Of a DNA stretch of 64,000 bases, positions 44,909 through 53,281 are shown in pieces. Each line of letters opens with the position of its first letter. Within the stretch, counting starts at the first letter, position 1. Made by a program: the position numbers and the translations under genes. The DNA is taken from contig NZ_JBKBEU010000001.1 of NCBI RefSeq assembly GCF_047372505.1, positions 310,001 through 374,000 of the forward strand, given 5' to 3'. This DNA comes from Phaeobacter cretensis (GTDB lineage Bacteria; Pseudomonadota; Alphaproteobacteria; Rhodobacterales; Rhodobacteraceae). The notes under the pieces are model-generated. The model did no database searches. It saw nothing but the letters and a program-made list of their open reading frames with translations, and was not told where the DNA came from.

Positions 44909-46009
44909 TTGCCAGATACACCTACTACGGGCGAACGGCTAAGCAGTTTAGATCAACTTGCTGCGATGGTCGAAAATCGATCCCTAACTGACTATGAGTT
45001 CAAGCGAGCGACAGGATCGCTGGCCCAAGACTTGAAATTTGTTTCTGATGCCATGCGCCGCGACCCTGACGTCTGGCGAATGAACCGGGCATTTCATGCA
45101 GTTCACATACCAAGTTTGCTGGCGATTATGTCGATGCTGGACGATATCGATGACATGAAGTCGATCAGCGAAGACGAACGGCATCAGCTTTACAGTTCAA
45201 TCCATCGCGCCACACAGCTTGCCTCCTCTGCGCGGGAACAGATTGAAAAATCTGTGCTTACGGAGGCCAAGGTCGAACTCAGCGTGCTTGCCAATTATGC
45301 ACCAACCAGCCCTCTGGAATTTAAGAAAGCGTCGTTGTTCGAGCGAACACGCGACGGTGTTTTGTCGGCCTGCAACACTACCTTGCAAAGGGCTAAGAGC
45401 AGTGTTGAAACCGCACCAAATGTGATTGGGGCGCTAAAAGATGGAGTTTTGACATCTCTCGATCGCGCACACGCGGTCCAGACGCTCGCATCCAATTTGC
45501 AGCAGACACTGGCTGGAATGGTGTCAGACAGTGTTACCAAACCTATCGGCATGCGACTTCAGGCAAGCGGCAAGGCGCTAACTCATGGGGCTGGTGCCGG
45601 AGTCGGGCTTGGGGTAATGGCAGCCGTCTTGTTTCCCCCGTTGGTTCCGGTCAGTGCCGGAGCGGGAATTCTGGTGGCGATGCGGTCTTGGCGAACAGAA
45701 ATGCAAAAAGCGCGAGCCCTTCATGGGCAAGAGCGTGAAGAACGTATTGCTGAGCTTCAGGCAGAAAGGTCAGCGGCTCTTCTTCAACTGACTATGGGCG
45801 CCTCTTCAGTACAGATGGAAACAGAAGAGCTGAGCCTGACTCTGGATGCCGAAACAGGAGAAGCAGACGCGCTTATTTTGAAAGGAGAGCATGCCGGGCG
45901 AACATGGTCCGATCTGTCTCCGCTTGAGAGAGCCGAAACCGTTTCATTGTTTGCTCAAGGAGCCGATGCCCTCCTAAAAATTCTCGAAATTGGGAACGAA
46001 GGCCTCTAG
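44909..46009 (+). CDS. Unrecognised 366-residue protein with glycine-rich hydrophobic hairpin
   Basis: It starts at TTG 44909 (MPDTPTTGERLSSLDQLAAM). Residues 1-200 are predicted mostly helical and charged, with a long amphipathic region (RAKSSVETAPNVIGAL, LASNLQQTLAGMVSD). Residues about 228-258 form a glycine-rich hydrophobic stretch (GAGAGVGLGVMAAVLFPPLV, SAGAGILVAM) that could insert into a membrane. A coiled-coil follows (REERIAELQAERSAALLQL). The layout recalls membrane-active or phage-defence effector proteins, but I recognise no family. It stands alone between repeats R2 and R3. Confidence 0.72.
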   Translation: MPDTPTTGERLSSLDQLAAMVENRSLTDYEFKRATGSLAQDLKFVSDAMRRDPDVWRMNRAFHAVHIPSLLAIMSMLDDIDDMKSISEDERHQLYSSIHRATQLASSAREQIEKSVLTEAKVELSVLANYAPTSPLEFKKASLFERTRDGVLSACNTTLQRAKSSVETAPNVIGALKDGVLTSLDRAHAVQTLASNLQQTLAGMVSDSVTKPIGMRLQASGKALTHGAGAGVGLGVMAAVLFPPLVPVSAGAGILVAMRSWRTEMQKARALHGQEREERIAELQAERSAALLQLTMGASSVQMETEELSLTLDAETGEADALILKGEHAGRTWSDLSPLERAETVSLFAQGADALLKILEIGNEGL

Positions 46010-46019
46010 CTTTTACAAG

Positions 46020-46418
46020 AAGCCGCCGTTCATGCGTCTCGCAGCATTGGTGGATATGGGCTCATTGCTGCCTTGCGGCGATGCACCAGCAGGCTTGCAG
46101 CGCGCGCGCACATGTTCCCGGTCCTCAGAGGACGCCAGCCAGCCCAAGGTCGACATTCATTCAAGGCGCAGCAAATGCTCTGCTGCGGGCGCGAATAATC
46201 AGGCCAAACTTCCCATTAGCTGACCTTCAGGTTTGCTTCTCTTTTCAGGACAATGCTGCGGTCAGCACCAAGGGCAGCAATGCGCAGATAGCACCCTTTG
46301 CAAAGTCGCGAGATCAGGCGGCTTGACTGAGGGTCTATGCCGCATGCGCGCCGGGAAAAGCCGCCCTTCGCCGCAAGAGCAGCCTCAAATCAGGGTCGAA
46401 CGGTCCAGACACGGACTA
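46020..46418 (+). repeat. Dispersed repeat copy R3
   Basis: A near full-length copy of about 400 bp starting AAGCCGCCGTTCATG. It matches R4 closely from AGCCCAAGGTCGACATTCAT through TTTGCTTCTCTTTTCAGGAC to the 3' block shared with R1. Confidence 0.88.
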
Positions 46419-46468
46419 ACTGTCGTTTCGCTGCAACTGGGCCAATGGCTGGTTTCGTCAATTGCCTG

Positions 46469-47068
46469 TCAATCGACAATAACGACTTTCCCTGTCAAAG
46501 CACCCTCGACGCACTTCGCATAGGCCAACCCAACATGATGCGACAACACAGGTTTATGCCCTTGAAACCACGCACCATAGCGCGAGGCTGACACGTCCAG
46601 CATTCCGGGGCTGACGACGTTGACCCTCTGGCTACGCGGCATCTCTATTGCAGCGCTTTTGACAAACCCCGCCAGCGCCCCATTCGCGGTCGCTGCATTC
46701 GCGCCCATGCGAATCGGGTCGCGATCCAGGACGCCGCTGGTCAGGGTAAACGATCCACCATCGGCAATAACGTCCAACCCAGCGAGGACCAGATTCACCT
46801 GTCCCATGACTTTTTGGCGAAGACCGACCATGAAGGTTTCCTGATCCATCTCGGCCAAGGGCGCGAATGTTGCATCCCCTGCACAGGACACAACGGCCTC
46901 GAAGTCGCCTACCGCCGCATAGAGTGATTTCACCGCGTTCAGATCGCCCACATCGACTTGGTAATCCCCGCCGGAGCGACCAACGGTGATGATTTCGTGT
47001 CTTTGCTCAAGCTCCTTACGGGCGGCTTGTCCGATATCGCCTGTCGCACCAACTAAGACTATTCGCAT
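46469..47068 (-). CDS. Short-chain dehydrogenase/reductase without the catalytic tyrosine
   Basis: A 199-residue Rossmann protein. The cofactor loop is VLVGATGDIGQAARKEL. The usual YxxxK is replaced: the region reads AATANGALAGFVKSAAIEMP, with the lysine kept but no tyrosine four residues before it. Such SDRs (often annotated 'short chain dehydrogenase' next to MerR or LysR genes) occur widely. The reaction is unknown. It follows the MerR gene with a 10-bp overlap and is likely under its control. Confidence 0.85.
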   Translation of the reverse strand: MRIVLVGATGDIGQAARKELEQRHEIITVGRSGGDYQVDVGDLNAVKSLYAAVGDFEAVVSCAGDATFAPLAEMDQETFMVGLRQKVMGQVNLVLAGLDVIADGGSFTLTSGVLDRDPIRMGANAATANGALAGFVKSAAIEMPRSQRVNVVSPGMLDVSASRYGAWFQGHKPVLSHHVGLAYAKCVEGALTGKVVIVD

Positions 47069-47427
47069 GTCTGATCCTTCATTATCTCATCGTATCTTTG
47101 CAATTTCTGTTTCAGAATTGCGTGGCACTGGTCCAATTCTTCTTGTCGGTCTACAAGGCTTTGCCTGTGTGCCAATAGTGCCGCTTTGCGCTCGGGAATT
47201 GTTTCGTCGCCCGATGCGTAAAGCTCCGCAAAAGCGCGCATTTCCTCCATGGGCATCCCTGTTGCGCGCAATGATGCCAGCAATGCTAGCCAATCAGCAT
47301 TCGTTTTAGAAAATACGCGCTTTCCATCAGGGCCGCGCTCGATGAACGGACACAGTCTAGATTTCTCATAGAAACGTATTGTGGAAATGCTGAGCCCCGT
47401 GCTTTCAGCAACTTCTGATATTTTCAT
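47059..47427 (-). CDS. MerR-family transcriptional regulator
   Basis: A 122-residue activator. MKISEVAESTGLSISTIRFYEKSRL is the MerR HTH signature, followed by a coiled-coil dimerisation helix (QSLVDRQEELDQCHAILKQKLQR). Only one cysteine lies in the helix and one near the end, so metal sensing is unclear. Its promoter has the long 19-bp spacer typical of MerR targets, meaning it regulates itself and the overlapping SDR gene. Confidence 0.93.
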   Translation of the reverse strand: MKISEVAESTGLSISTIRFYEKSRLCPFIERGPDGKRVFSKTNADWLALLASLRATGMPMEEMRAFAELYASGDETIPERKAALLAHRQSLVDRQEELDQCHAILKQKLQRYDEIMKDQTCE

Positions 47428-47448
47428 GTGATCCGCTTTCTGTTCACT

Positions 47449-47479
47449 CTCATACGGACCTAAAGCTACTTTAGGTCAA
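47449..47479 (-). promoter_or_regulatory. MerR-type promoter with 19-bp spacer and palindromic operator
   Basis: TTGACC (47479-47474) and TATGAG (47454-47449) are separated by 19 bp. Between and across them lies the perfect dyad ACCTAAAGTAGCTTTAGGT (47476-47458). The merR start is 22 bp downstream. Confidence 0.88.
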
Positions 47480-47502
47480 GCGGGATTATCAGGCATGATC
47501 GC

Positions 47503-47903
47503 ATGAACAGCCATTCGTTCATATCGCAGCATCAGGTAAAGTGGGCTCAAAGCGGACTTGCGGCAGTTCGGCAGCAGGTCAGCAGCGCGATCGCATTTAG
47601 TTTTACAGGCCTGAGGGCCGCAGGGCAGCCCAAGGTCGACATTCATCCAAGGCGCAGAAAATGCTCTGCTGCGGGCGCGAATAATCTGGCCAAACTTCCC
47701 GTTAGCGGACCTTCAGGTTTGCTTCTCTTTTCAGGACAAGGCTGCGCCTGGCATGGATGTCAGTGACGCGCAGAAAGCACCCTTTGCAAAGTCGCGAGAT
47801 CTGGCGGCATGACTGAGGGTCGATGCCGCATGCGTACAGGGAAAGCCGCCCTTCGCCGCAAGAGCAGCCTCAAATCAGGGTCGAACGGCCCAGACGCGGG
47901 ACG
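47503..47903 (+). repeat. Dispersed repeat copy R4
   Basis: A full copy of about 400 bp from the AACAGCCATTCGTTCAT block to CGAACGGCCCAGACGCGG. It lies between merR and lysR and has the same orientation as the other three copies. Confidence 0.88.
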
Positions 47904-47956
47904 AACCGGTCATCGGGAAGAAACAGCCGAATGTCTGTTTGTCTTTCTCAACAGCG

Positions 47957-48844
47957 CTAGGATTTTATCCGCGTGGCGACAATATCGAGAAATAGGCGTG
48001 CCAGTTTTGACAGTAACCCATCTCCGGAGTGAACGGCATAAAGCTTGATTTCAGGAAAACGCCAGTCTGGCATGACCTCGACCAACTGCCCGGCTTGCAG
48101 CGCACCCTGGCACAACGGTTTTGGCAATTCACCGATACCCTGACCGGCAAGAACAGCCGCTTTGATTGCAGCGTAGTCATTGATCGCAAGTTCGGGCTGG
48201 AAACTGATCTCTTCGGTTTTCGTGCCTTTCGACAAGGACCAAGTGACTTTCCGCCTTGTACTGAACCCAAACCCTATGCGCCTGTGATCGGCAAGGTTTT
48301 CTGGCTCCATCGGCAGTGCATTGATAGCCGCGTAATCGGGCGTTGCAACCAGCCGATGGCGATGCCGCATGATTGTGCGGGATACCAAATCCGGTTGGGT
48401 TGGAGGCGCGACCCGAAACGAAATGTCAACATTGTCATCAACAAGGTCTAACATACGCTCCGACACCAGCACCCGCAAATGTGCCTTCGGATAACGGAGT
48501 TGGAAGGTCTCGATTGCAGTCAGAAAAACGCACTCGCACAGGTTTGGCGGCATCGTGACCGTAACGGTCCCGGCTGTGTCGGTGCGCCGATCATTCATGA
48601 CTCTGTTTGCATGAGCCAGCGTTTCCAGCCCCTTGCGGCAGAGGTTGTAGTAGGTTTCGCCCGCATCCGTCAGCCTGATCTGTCGTTTGCTGCGATCAAT
48701 CAAGCGAGTGCCCAGACTGGCTTCAAGTTCAGATACCTTGCGGCTAACGGTGGACAGCGGAGCATTTAGGGCGCGTCCAGCCTCAGTAAAGCTCATTAAA
48801 CGGGCGACTTCTGCAAAAACAGTAATGGCATCCAGCTGCATCAT
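47957..48844 (-). CDS. LysR-family transcriptional regulator
   Basis: A 295-residue regulator with the LysR HTH (ITVFAEVARLMSFTEAGRALNAPLSTVSRKVSELEASLG, residues 7-46) and a periplasmic-binding-like effector domain. It is of the type found next to dehydrogenase and oxidoreductase genes. It is transcribed away from the VOC-NmrA pair, with 100 bp between, and probably controls it. Confidence 0.94.
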   Translation of the reverse strand: MMQLDAITVFAEVARLMSFTEAGRALNAPLSTVSRKVSELEASLGTRLIDRSKRQIRLTDAGETYYNLCRKGLETLAHANRVMNDRRTDTAGTVTVTMPPNLCECVFLTAIETFQLRYPKAHLRVLVSERMLDLVDDNVDISFRVAPPTQPDLVSRTIMRHRHRLVATPDYAAINALPMEPENLADHRRIGFGFSTRRKVTWSLSKGTKTEEISFQPELAINDYAAIKAAVLAGQGIGELPKPLCQGALQAGQLVEVMPDWRFPEIKLYAVHSGDGLLSKLARLFLDIVATRIKS

Positions 48845-48944
48845 GTCACTTCCAAATTTGGGATTATAGTTTCAGTCTTATCCATTTCTTCTGTAAACGG
48901 AAGTGTTAGCTTGGTGTGAATTACAAACACACGAGGACAGCCTG

Positions 48945-49304
48945 ATGCCCCACGAGGACAAAACGATAAACTATGTCGAGTTTCCGCTAACCGACCCTGC
49001 TGCGACAAAACGGTTCTACGAAACCGTTTTCGGATGGGAATTTCAGGAATGGGGCCCGAAATACCTGAGCTTCAGCGGCGCGGGTCTTGATGGAGGGTTC
49101 AACGGCGAAGACGGAACGCCTGTGCAAAGCCCTGGTGTGTTGGTCATTCTGTTCTCGGAAGATCTGGAAACAGCTCTTGGGGAAGTCAAAGCCGCCGGAG
49201 GAAAGATACTCCGAGATGTTTACAGCTTCCCGGGAGGGCGTCGGTTCCACTTCGCCGACCCCAACGGTAACGAGCTTGCCATTTGGGCCGAGGTGGCGGA
49301 ATGA
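48945..49304 (+). CDS. VOC (glyoxalase/bleomycin-resistance) family protein
   Basis: A 119-residue protein starting MPHEDKTINYVEFPLTDPAATKRFYETVFGWEFQEWG, the VOC pattern in which Glu and His residues bind a metal. The second half has LEVKAAGGKILR-like GEVKAAGGKILRDVYSFPGGRRFHFADPNGNELAIW. It could be a lyase, an isomerase or an antibiotic-binding protein. The ATG follows GAGG. Its TGA overlaps the next start (ATGA). Confidence 0.9.
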   Translation: MPHEDKTINYVEFPLTDPAATKRFYETVFGWEFQEWGPKYLSFSGAGLDGGFNGEDGTPVQSPGVLVILFSEDLETALGEVKAAGGKILRDVYSFPGGRRFHFADPNGNELAIWAEVAE

Positions 49305-50167
49305 CGTTTCTGGTAACGGGTGCCACGGGCACCATTGGGTCGGAGGTTCTGCGCCTCTTTGCTGAGCGCGGGGTGTCCGATATCCGCGCTTTGGTACACA
49401 ACTCTGACAAGGTCGGACAAGTTGAAGCGAAAGGCATGTCCGCGGTGGTCGGTGCGTTTGAGGATGAGATAGCTGTGGCCACTGCGATGGCGGATGTCGA
49501 AACCGTCATCTTGATTACGCCCGCCGATCCCTCGGCTGAAATCCATGCCTCCAATGTGAAAAAGGCCGCCCGCGCTGCGGGTGTGCAACGGATCGTCAGG
49601 GTGTCTGCAATCAAGGCTGATCCAAATGGGCCGACAAACAACACGCGAGCGCATGGAAAAACCGAGGCAGAGCTGATCGAAAGCGGTATGGGATATGTCA
49701 TGCTGCGACCCAATTTGTTTATGCAAAACCTCTTCATGGCCGCGGATCAGATTAGTCAACAAGGGCAGTTCTCTTTCGCAATGGGCAATGGCCGCATGGG
49801 GATGATTGACACCCGCGACATCGCGGCATGTGCCGTGGCCTGTACTGTTTCGGATCAGTGGGATGGCGAGACCTATGAGCTGACAGGGCCAGCAACAATC
49901 AGCTATTTCGACGTGGCTGATGTCTTGAGCGAATTACGTGGCAAGCCAACGGCCTATCAACCGGTTTCACCAGAAAACATCTATGCGATGATCGAAGGTG
50001 CTGGTTGGGGCGAATGGATGGCTGCTTTGGCCAGAGACTATGGACAAGCCTACGCATCGGGCTGGGGTGACTTCACAACCGACAACGTGAAGAAAATCAC
50101 CGGAACGTCGCCACGCTCAATCCGAGCCTTTGCATCAGAGGTGTTTTTGCCTGCGTTAACTGGATAG
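49301..50167 (+). CDS. NmrA-like NAD(P)-binding reductase
   Basis: A 288-residue atypical SDR starting MTFLVTGATGTIGSEVLRLF. It has the family's VIGAFEDE-like AVVGAFEDEIAV, VQRIVRVSAIKADPNGP and GMGYVMLRPNLFMQNL segments. It most resembles the quinone reductase/NmrA group (QOR2-like). It is coupled to the VOC gene by a 4-bp overlap and both face the LysR regulator. Confidence 0.9.
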   Translation: MTFLVTGATGTIGSEVLRLFAERGVSDIRALVHNSDKVGQVEAKGMSAVVGAFEDEIAVATAMADVETVILITPADPSAEIHASNVKKAARAAGVQRIVRVSAIKADPNGPTNNTRAHGKTEAELIESGMGYVMLRPNLFMQNLFMAADQISQQGQFSFAMGNGRMGMIDTRDIAACAVACTVSDQWDGETYELTGPATISYFDVADVLSELRGKPTAYQPVSPENIYAMIEGAGWGEWMAALARDYGQAYASGWGDFTTDNVKKITGTSPRSIRAFASEVFLPALTG

Positions 50168-50260
50168 AATCTCTGGCACGATTGATTTAATGCCCACACA
50201 CAGATGTCGGTTGTTGCATAGGCAAGGCTATGAGCCATCTGGAAAGCCATTGCGCCACAG

Positions 50261-50737
50261 CTAGACGATCCGTTGTTCAAGTTCAGCAGGATCGTCTACA
50301 TCGACGTGCCAAAAAGCGACGGCGTCGTCGGGCAATTGCGTCAACACACGCTCGAAGTCTTTCTTGTTGGTATAGCGACGGATGGCCCAAGCGGTTGCTT
50401 CAATCGCATTGTTGGGTGTCAAATTGTGGTTCACCCGGACTCGCTTTACCTCGTCAATCAGTGCGTTTCGCGAAGGAAAAGGCACCGCAGGTTTCGTAAC
50501 GTCCCACCCGCTTACAAAGATTGCACGAAGTACGCTCGGTAGCACGCTTGCGAAATCCAGGCCTTCCTGCGCGGTCAATCGACGTCGAAACACCTGCAAT
50601 ACCGCGTCGACGGCTGTGTAGGTCATATTGTCGGAGTCCAGCGACATGCGCTCTTTGGCATCCGCAAGAAAGGCACGCCATTCTTTGGATGCGTGCCGAT
50701 ATGTCCACGGCATGGGCATTGGCAATCCTGTCTCCAT
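50261..50737 (-). CDS. DUF2267 domain protein
   Basis: A 158-residue soluble protein. Residues 40-110 match the DUF2267 pattern (AVDAVLQVFRRRLTAQEGLDFASVLPSVLRAIFVSGW). Members are small cytoplasmic proteins often found with stress genes, and their function is unknown. It is single and convergent with the NmrA gene. Confidence 0.8.
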   Translation of the reverse strand: METGLPMPMPWTYRHASKEWRAFLADAKERMSLDSDNMTYTAVDAVLQVFRRRLTAQEGLDFASVLPSVLRAIFVSGWDVTKPAVPFPSRNALIDEVKRVRVNHNLTPNNAIEATAWAIRRYTNKKDFERVLTQLPDDAVAFWHVDVDDPAELEQRIV

Positions 50738-50854
50738 TTCATTTCAGTTACCAATTAGCCTATTGGGATTGTTCACAAAGTGTCGAGCTACAATCAATAG
50801 GTTGAACCGGCCGTGGCAGCAGTTGCGCCAATCACGTTTTTGCGGATTTATTGC

Positions 50855-51472
50855 CTAACAACATAGTCCAACAATTTTTTGATCGTGTCTGGCGCTCGAA
50901 GCTTCGGAGTGCAGAAAACTGGCCACTGCCGCGCGGGAGATTGAATTCCCCCCTCTGGCCCTACGACCTTCGGCGAATTGGTAGACGTCGGTGGGATTTG
51001 AGTTCAGGAACCCAACGCGGGCGATACACCAGTTCAAATCGGACACGCGAATAGTCTCCTCCATCGCCTTGGCCTCACGTGCATTATTGCCTGCAATAGT
51101 CCCTAAAACTCGATCGAACAAGCCGCGCGGTGGGAACAGCAAAGCCGTTGAGATCACAAGCAGCCGGTTCACCTCGCTGCGTTCCATCGCCGCAATGATG
51201 GACGTGGCGGATTGAGAGTAGATTTTGCAAGCCGCCTTTCGCGGGGAACGTGGCCCAAGCGTTGAGATCACGACATCATGTGAAGGGAGGAGCGCGGCCA
51301 CAGTCTTGGGGTCGCAAACGTCGCCTGCGTGAACCGTCAGGTTATCGTCTTGAATATCAACAAGCTTGCTCACGTCGCGCACCAACGCCGTTACTTTATC
51401 CCCTGCCGCGAGCGCGAGTTTCAACACTTCGCGCCCTGTTCGTCCATTTGCACCTAGTAAAACGATCTTCAT
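50855..51472 (-). CDS. NAD(P)-binding reductase (atypical SDR)
   Basis: A 205-residue Rossmann protein starting MKIVLLGANGRTGREVLKLALAAGDKV, with ISTLGPRSP and LNWCIARVGFLNSNP, typical of the flavin reductase/NAD(P)H-binding (BVR-B-like) group. The expected lysine-dependent catalytic motif is absent, as in most of this group. It is 30 bp downstream of lysE on the same strand. Confidence 0.87.
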   Translation of the reverse strand: MKIVLLGANGRTGREVLKLALAAGDKVTALVRDVSKLVDIQDDNLTVHAGDVCDPKTVAALLPSHDVVISTLGPRSPRKAACKIYSQSATSIIAAMERSEVNRLLVISTALLFPPRGLFDRVLGTIAGNNAREAKAMEETIRVSDLNWCIARVGFLNSNPTDVYQFAEGRRARGGNSISRAAVASFLHSEASSARHDQKIVGLCC

Positions 51473-51502
51473 GTTGTGCCCTTTGTGAAATATCTTGCGC
51501 CA

Positions 51503-52114
51503 CTATTTCAGTGCAACTGAAACACCTGCCCCTAAAAAGACAGTGCCTGTGACCTGGTGAAGCCGCTTCTGCAACTTTGGGGTCGCAAAGAACTGGCGGG
51601 AACGCGCGATGAGCCACATGTAAGTGCAATAAACCGCAAAAGAGACAGCAACAATGATCGCGCATATCGCCAGAAATTCCGAAAACCCGATAAGGGAGAT
51701 GTCGAAAAAAGTTGGTAGAAATGCGCCGTAAAACAAGATCGCCTTGGGATTCCCCAGCGTAACTGCCGCCCCAAGGCCAACATCTCGAAGATCGGAGCGA
51801 GCGCCCTGACGTTCAACCGAAATTACCTGGCCCGCTTGTTTGATGGTGTTGTAACCCAGCCAAAGCAGATAGATCGCAGCCGCATATTTGACGATTTGAA
51901 ACAACGGCCCCAATGCTGTGGCAATCGCGGACAGCCCTACGATCGCCAACCCCAGAAACAGAAAATCGACAAGCACCAGACCCACAACAACCATAGCCCC
52001 TGCCTTTGCCCCGGACACGATGGATCTCGACAACACAGCCGCAAGGCCGGGACCGGGGGACATCGCCAGAAGGCACATCCCCGTTGCGAAAGCAAAGTAA
52101 GCGCTGAAACTCAT
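51503..52114 (-). CDS. LysE/RhtB-family exporter
   Basis: A 203-residue, six-TM amino acid exporter. AMSPGPGLAAVLSRSIVSGAKAG near the N-terminus is the LysE signature, followed by LWLGYNTIKQA and GAAVTLGNPKAILFYGAFLP. It would export an amino acid or analogue. It lies upstream of an SDR in the same direction. Confidence 0.93.
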   Translation of the reverse strand: MSFSAYFAFATGMCLLAMSPGPGLAAVLSRSIVSGAKAGAMVVVGLVLVDFLFLGLAIVGLSAIATALGPLFQIVKYAAAIYLLWLGYNTIKQAGQVISVERQGARSDLRDVGLGAAVTLGNPKAILFYGAFLPTFFDISLIGFSEFLAICAIIVAVSFAVYCTYMWLIARSRQFFATPKLQKRLHQVTGTVFLGAGVSVALK

Positions 52115-52175
52115 GTTTTTTTGCTCCGTGATTTAGAGTAGGCCGACGCAATCGCGCGCCCGCATTTGAATGGGC

Positions 52176-52394
52176 TTAGTTGGCGTCATGGACATCAAAG
52201 ACCTCTTCAAGCGGCTTGTCGAACACGCGGGAAATCAGGATTGCCAGCTCAAGCGTTGGTGAATATTTGGCCTTTTCTATCGCCACTATGGTCTGTCGCG
52301 TGACCCCCACTTTTTCGGCAAGGTCTTTCTGTGTCATTTCGTCGGCATCAAATCGCAGCCGCCGGATTGAATTGGTGATCTTGAGCTTTCCCAT
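52176..52394 (-). CDS. Small XRE-family regulator
   Basis: A 72-residue protein that is nearly all one HTH (MTQKDLAEKVGVTRQTIVAIEKAKYSPTLELA), ending PLEEVFDVHDAN. It is of the YozG-like group that is usually paired with a small membrane protein, as here: the preceding gene ends 4 bp upstream. It likely represses its own operon through the palindrome at 52917. Confidence 0.92.
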   Translation of the reverse strand: MGKLKITNSIRRLRFDADEMTQKDLAEKVGVTRQTIVAIEKAKYSPTLELAILISRVFDKPLEEVFDVHDAN

Positions 52395-52397
52395 GCC

Positions 52398-52847
52398 TCA
52401 ATACCCACGACGATAGCTGGCGAACTTGACGAAATCCGCAGCCAAAGCCCCCAAGGCCATACCAAAGTAGACGATGTTGAACCCGACTAAGGCTGAAGCG
52501 CCGAGTGCCAAGGCGATTACGGCACTGACAAAACCCGCCCCTGCGAAAGTGATTATGGCGAGACTGCCGCGACGTTCAAAAAGCTTGTCACGCTCGTCAA
52601 CGACGAAACTCGGTTTGGACTCATTTGTGATGATCGCAAAACCAATGTTGAACAGGACGGTACCGATGATCGTGCCAACAACGCCCAAAGGGATCAACCA
52701 GATCACCAAACGAGCCCAGTTGTTTACGGCATCGGGGCCATCAAACAATCCCGACGCATTCATTTCCAAAAGTCGCAGGATTACGAAAGCACTGACAGCA
52801 AGATTCACTAAGATCGAGACAACGGTATTGCGATCTTGATATGCCAT
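52398..52847 (-). CDS. Four-TM membrane protein paired with XRE regulator (DUF2178-like)
   Basis: A 149-residue protein starting MAYQDRNTVVSILVNLAVSA after AGGAG; an upstream frame to 52892 is not needed. It has four TM helices (two at residues 9-80, two at 100-145) with the cytoplasmic loop VVDERDKLFERRGS, a DERD motif typical of DUF2178-like partners of small XRE regulators. Function unknown. Confidence 0.82.
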   Translation of the reverse strand: MAYQDRNTVVSILVNLAVSAFVILRLLEMNASGLFDGPDAVNNWARLVIWLIPLGVVGTIIGTVLFNIGFAIITNESKPSFVVDERDKLFERRGSLAIITFAGAGFVSAVIALALGASALVGFNIVYFGMALGALAADFVKFASYRRGY

Positions 52848-52909
52848 CCTGATGCTCCTTGATGCGCGACGCCTGTGTAGTGCATTGTCCATTCCGTGTA
52901 TGCCTCACC

Positions 52910-52938
52910 ATACTAGGTGTAAAGTATTTTTTACACAA
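52910..52938 (-). promoter_or_regulatory. Promoter with palindromic operator for the XRE pair
   Basis: TTGTGT (52938-52933), 17 bp, TAGTAT (52915-52910). The inverted repeat GTGTAAA-N6-TTTACAC (52917-52936) overlaps the -35 box and the spacer. Confidence 0.6.
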
Positions 52939-53111
52939 ATTTGGACAGACCGGGCGTAGAAACGAGGCAAATATCGCCATTTTCTGCGTCAAAACGCACT
53001 GCCAAGCACTTGGATTGATTGCTTGAAATTACCCCTCCGACAACCATCCGATGGTTTAGATATCGCGTCCATATCTGAGGCGCACGGTATACTCATGCAA
53101 AAAGAGGACTC

Positions 53112-53153
53112 ATGATTAGCTACATCACTATCGGGTCAAATGACCTTCCTGCT
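53112..53153 (+). pseudogene. N-terminal scrap of a VOC-family gene
   Basis: ATG 53112, after AGAGG, encodes MISYITIGSNDLPA, a typical VOC (glyoxalase) start, and is cut after 14 codons by the left end of the IS remnant. Confidence 0.6.
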
Positions 53154-53281
53154 GGCTTTGTTGCACAAGTCGCCGGCCTCAACCGCTACACCTCTCTTGG
53201 CATACCTGTAACAGAGGTCGTAGGATAAATCCGTCCGGGAAAGGGGAAGTGCGCTCACACCCCGATTTGTGCAACAAAGCC
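53154..53281. mobile_element. 128-bp IS remnant or MITE with 19-bp terminal inverted repeats
   Basis: The ends GGCTTTGTTGCACAAGTCG (53154-53172) and the complement of GGCTTTGTTGCACAAATCG (53263-53281) differ at one base. The inside, with TCCGTCCGGGAAAGGGGAAG, looks like the 3' end of an IS5-type element. No transposase remains. No target duplication is seen. Confidence 0.75.

Noticed and set aside
42826..47903. Integron attC array
   Set aside because: The repeats are about 400 bp, all in one orientation, with no integrase and no visible R/L box pairs of attC sites.
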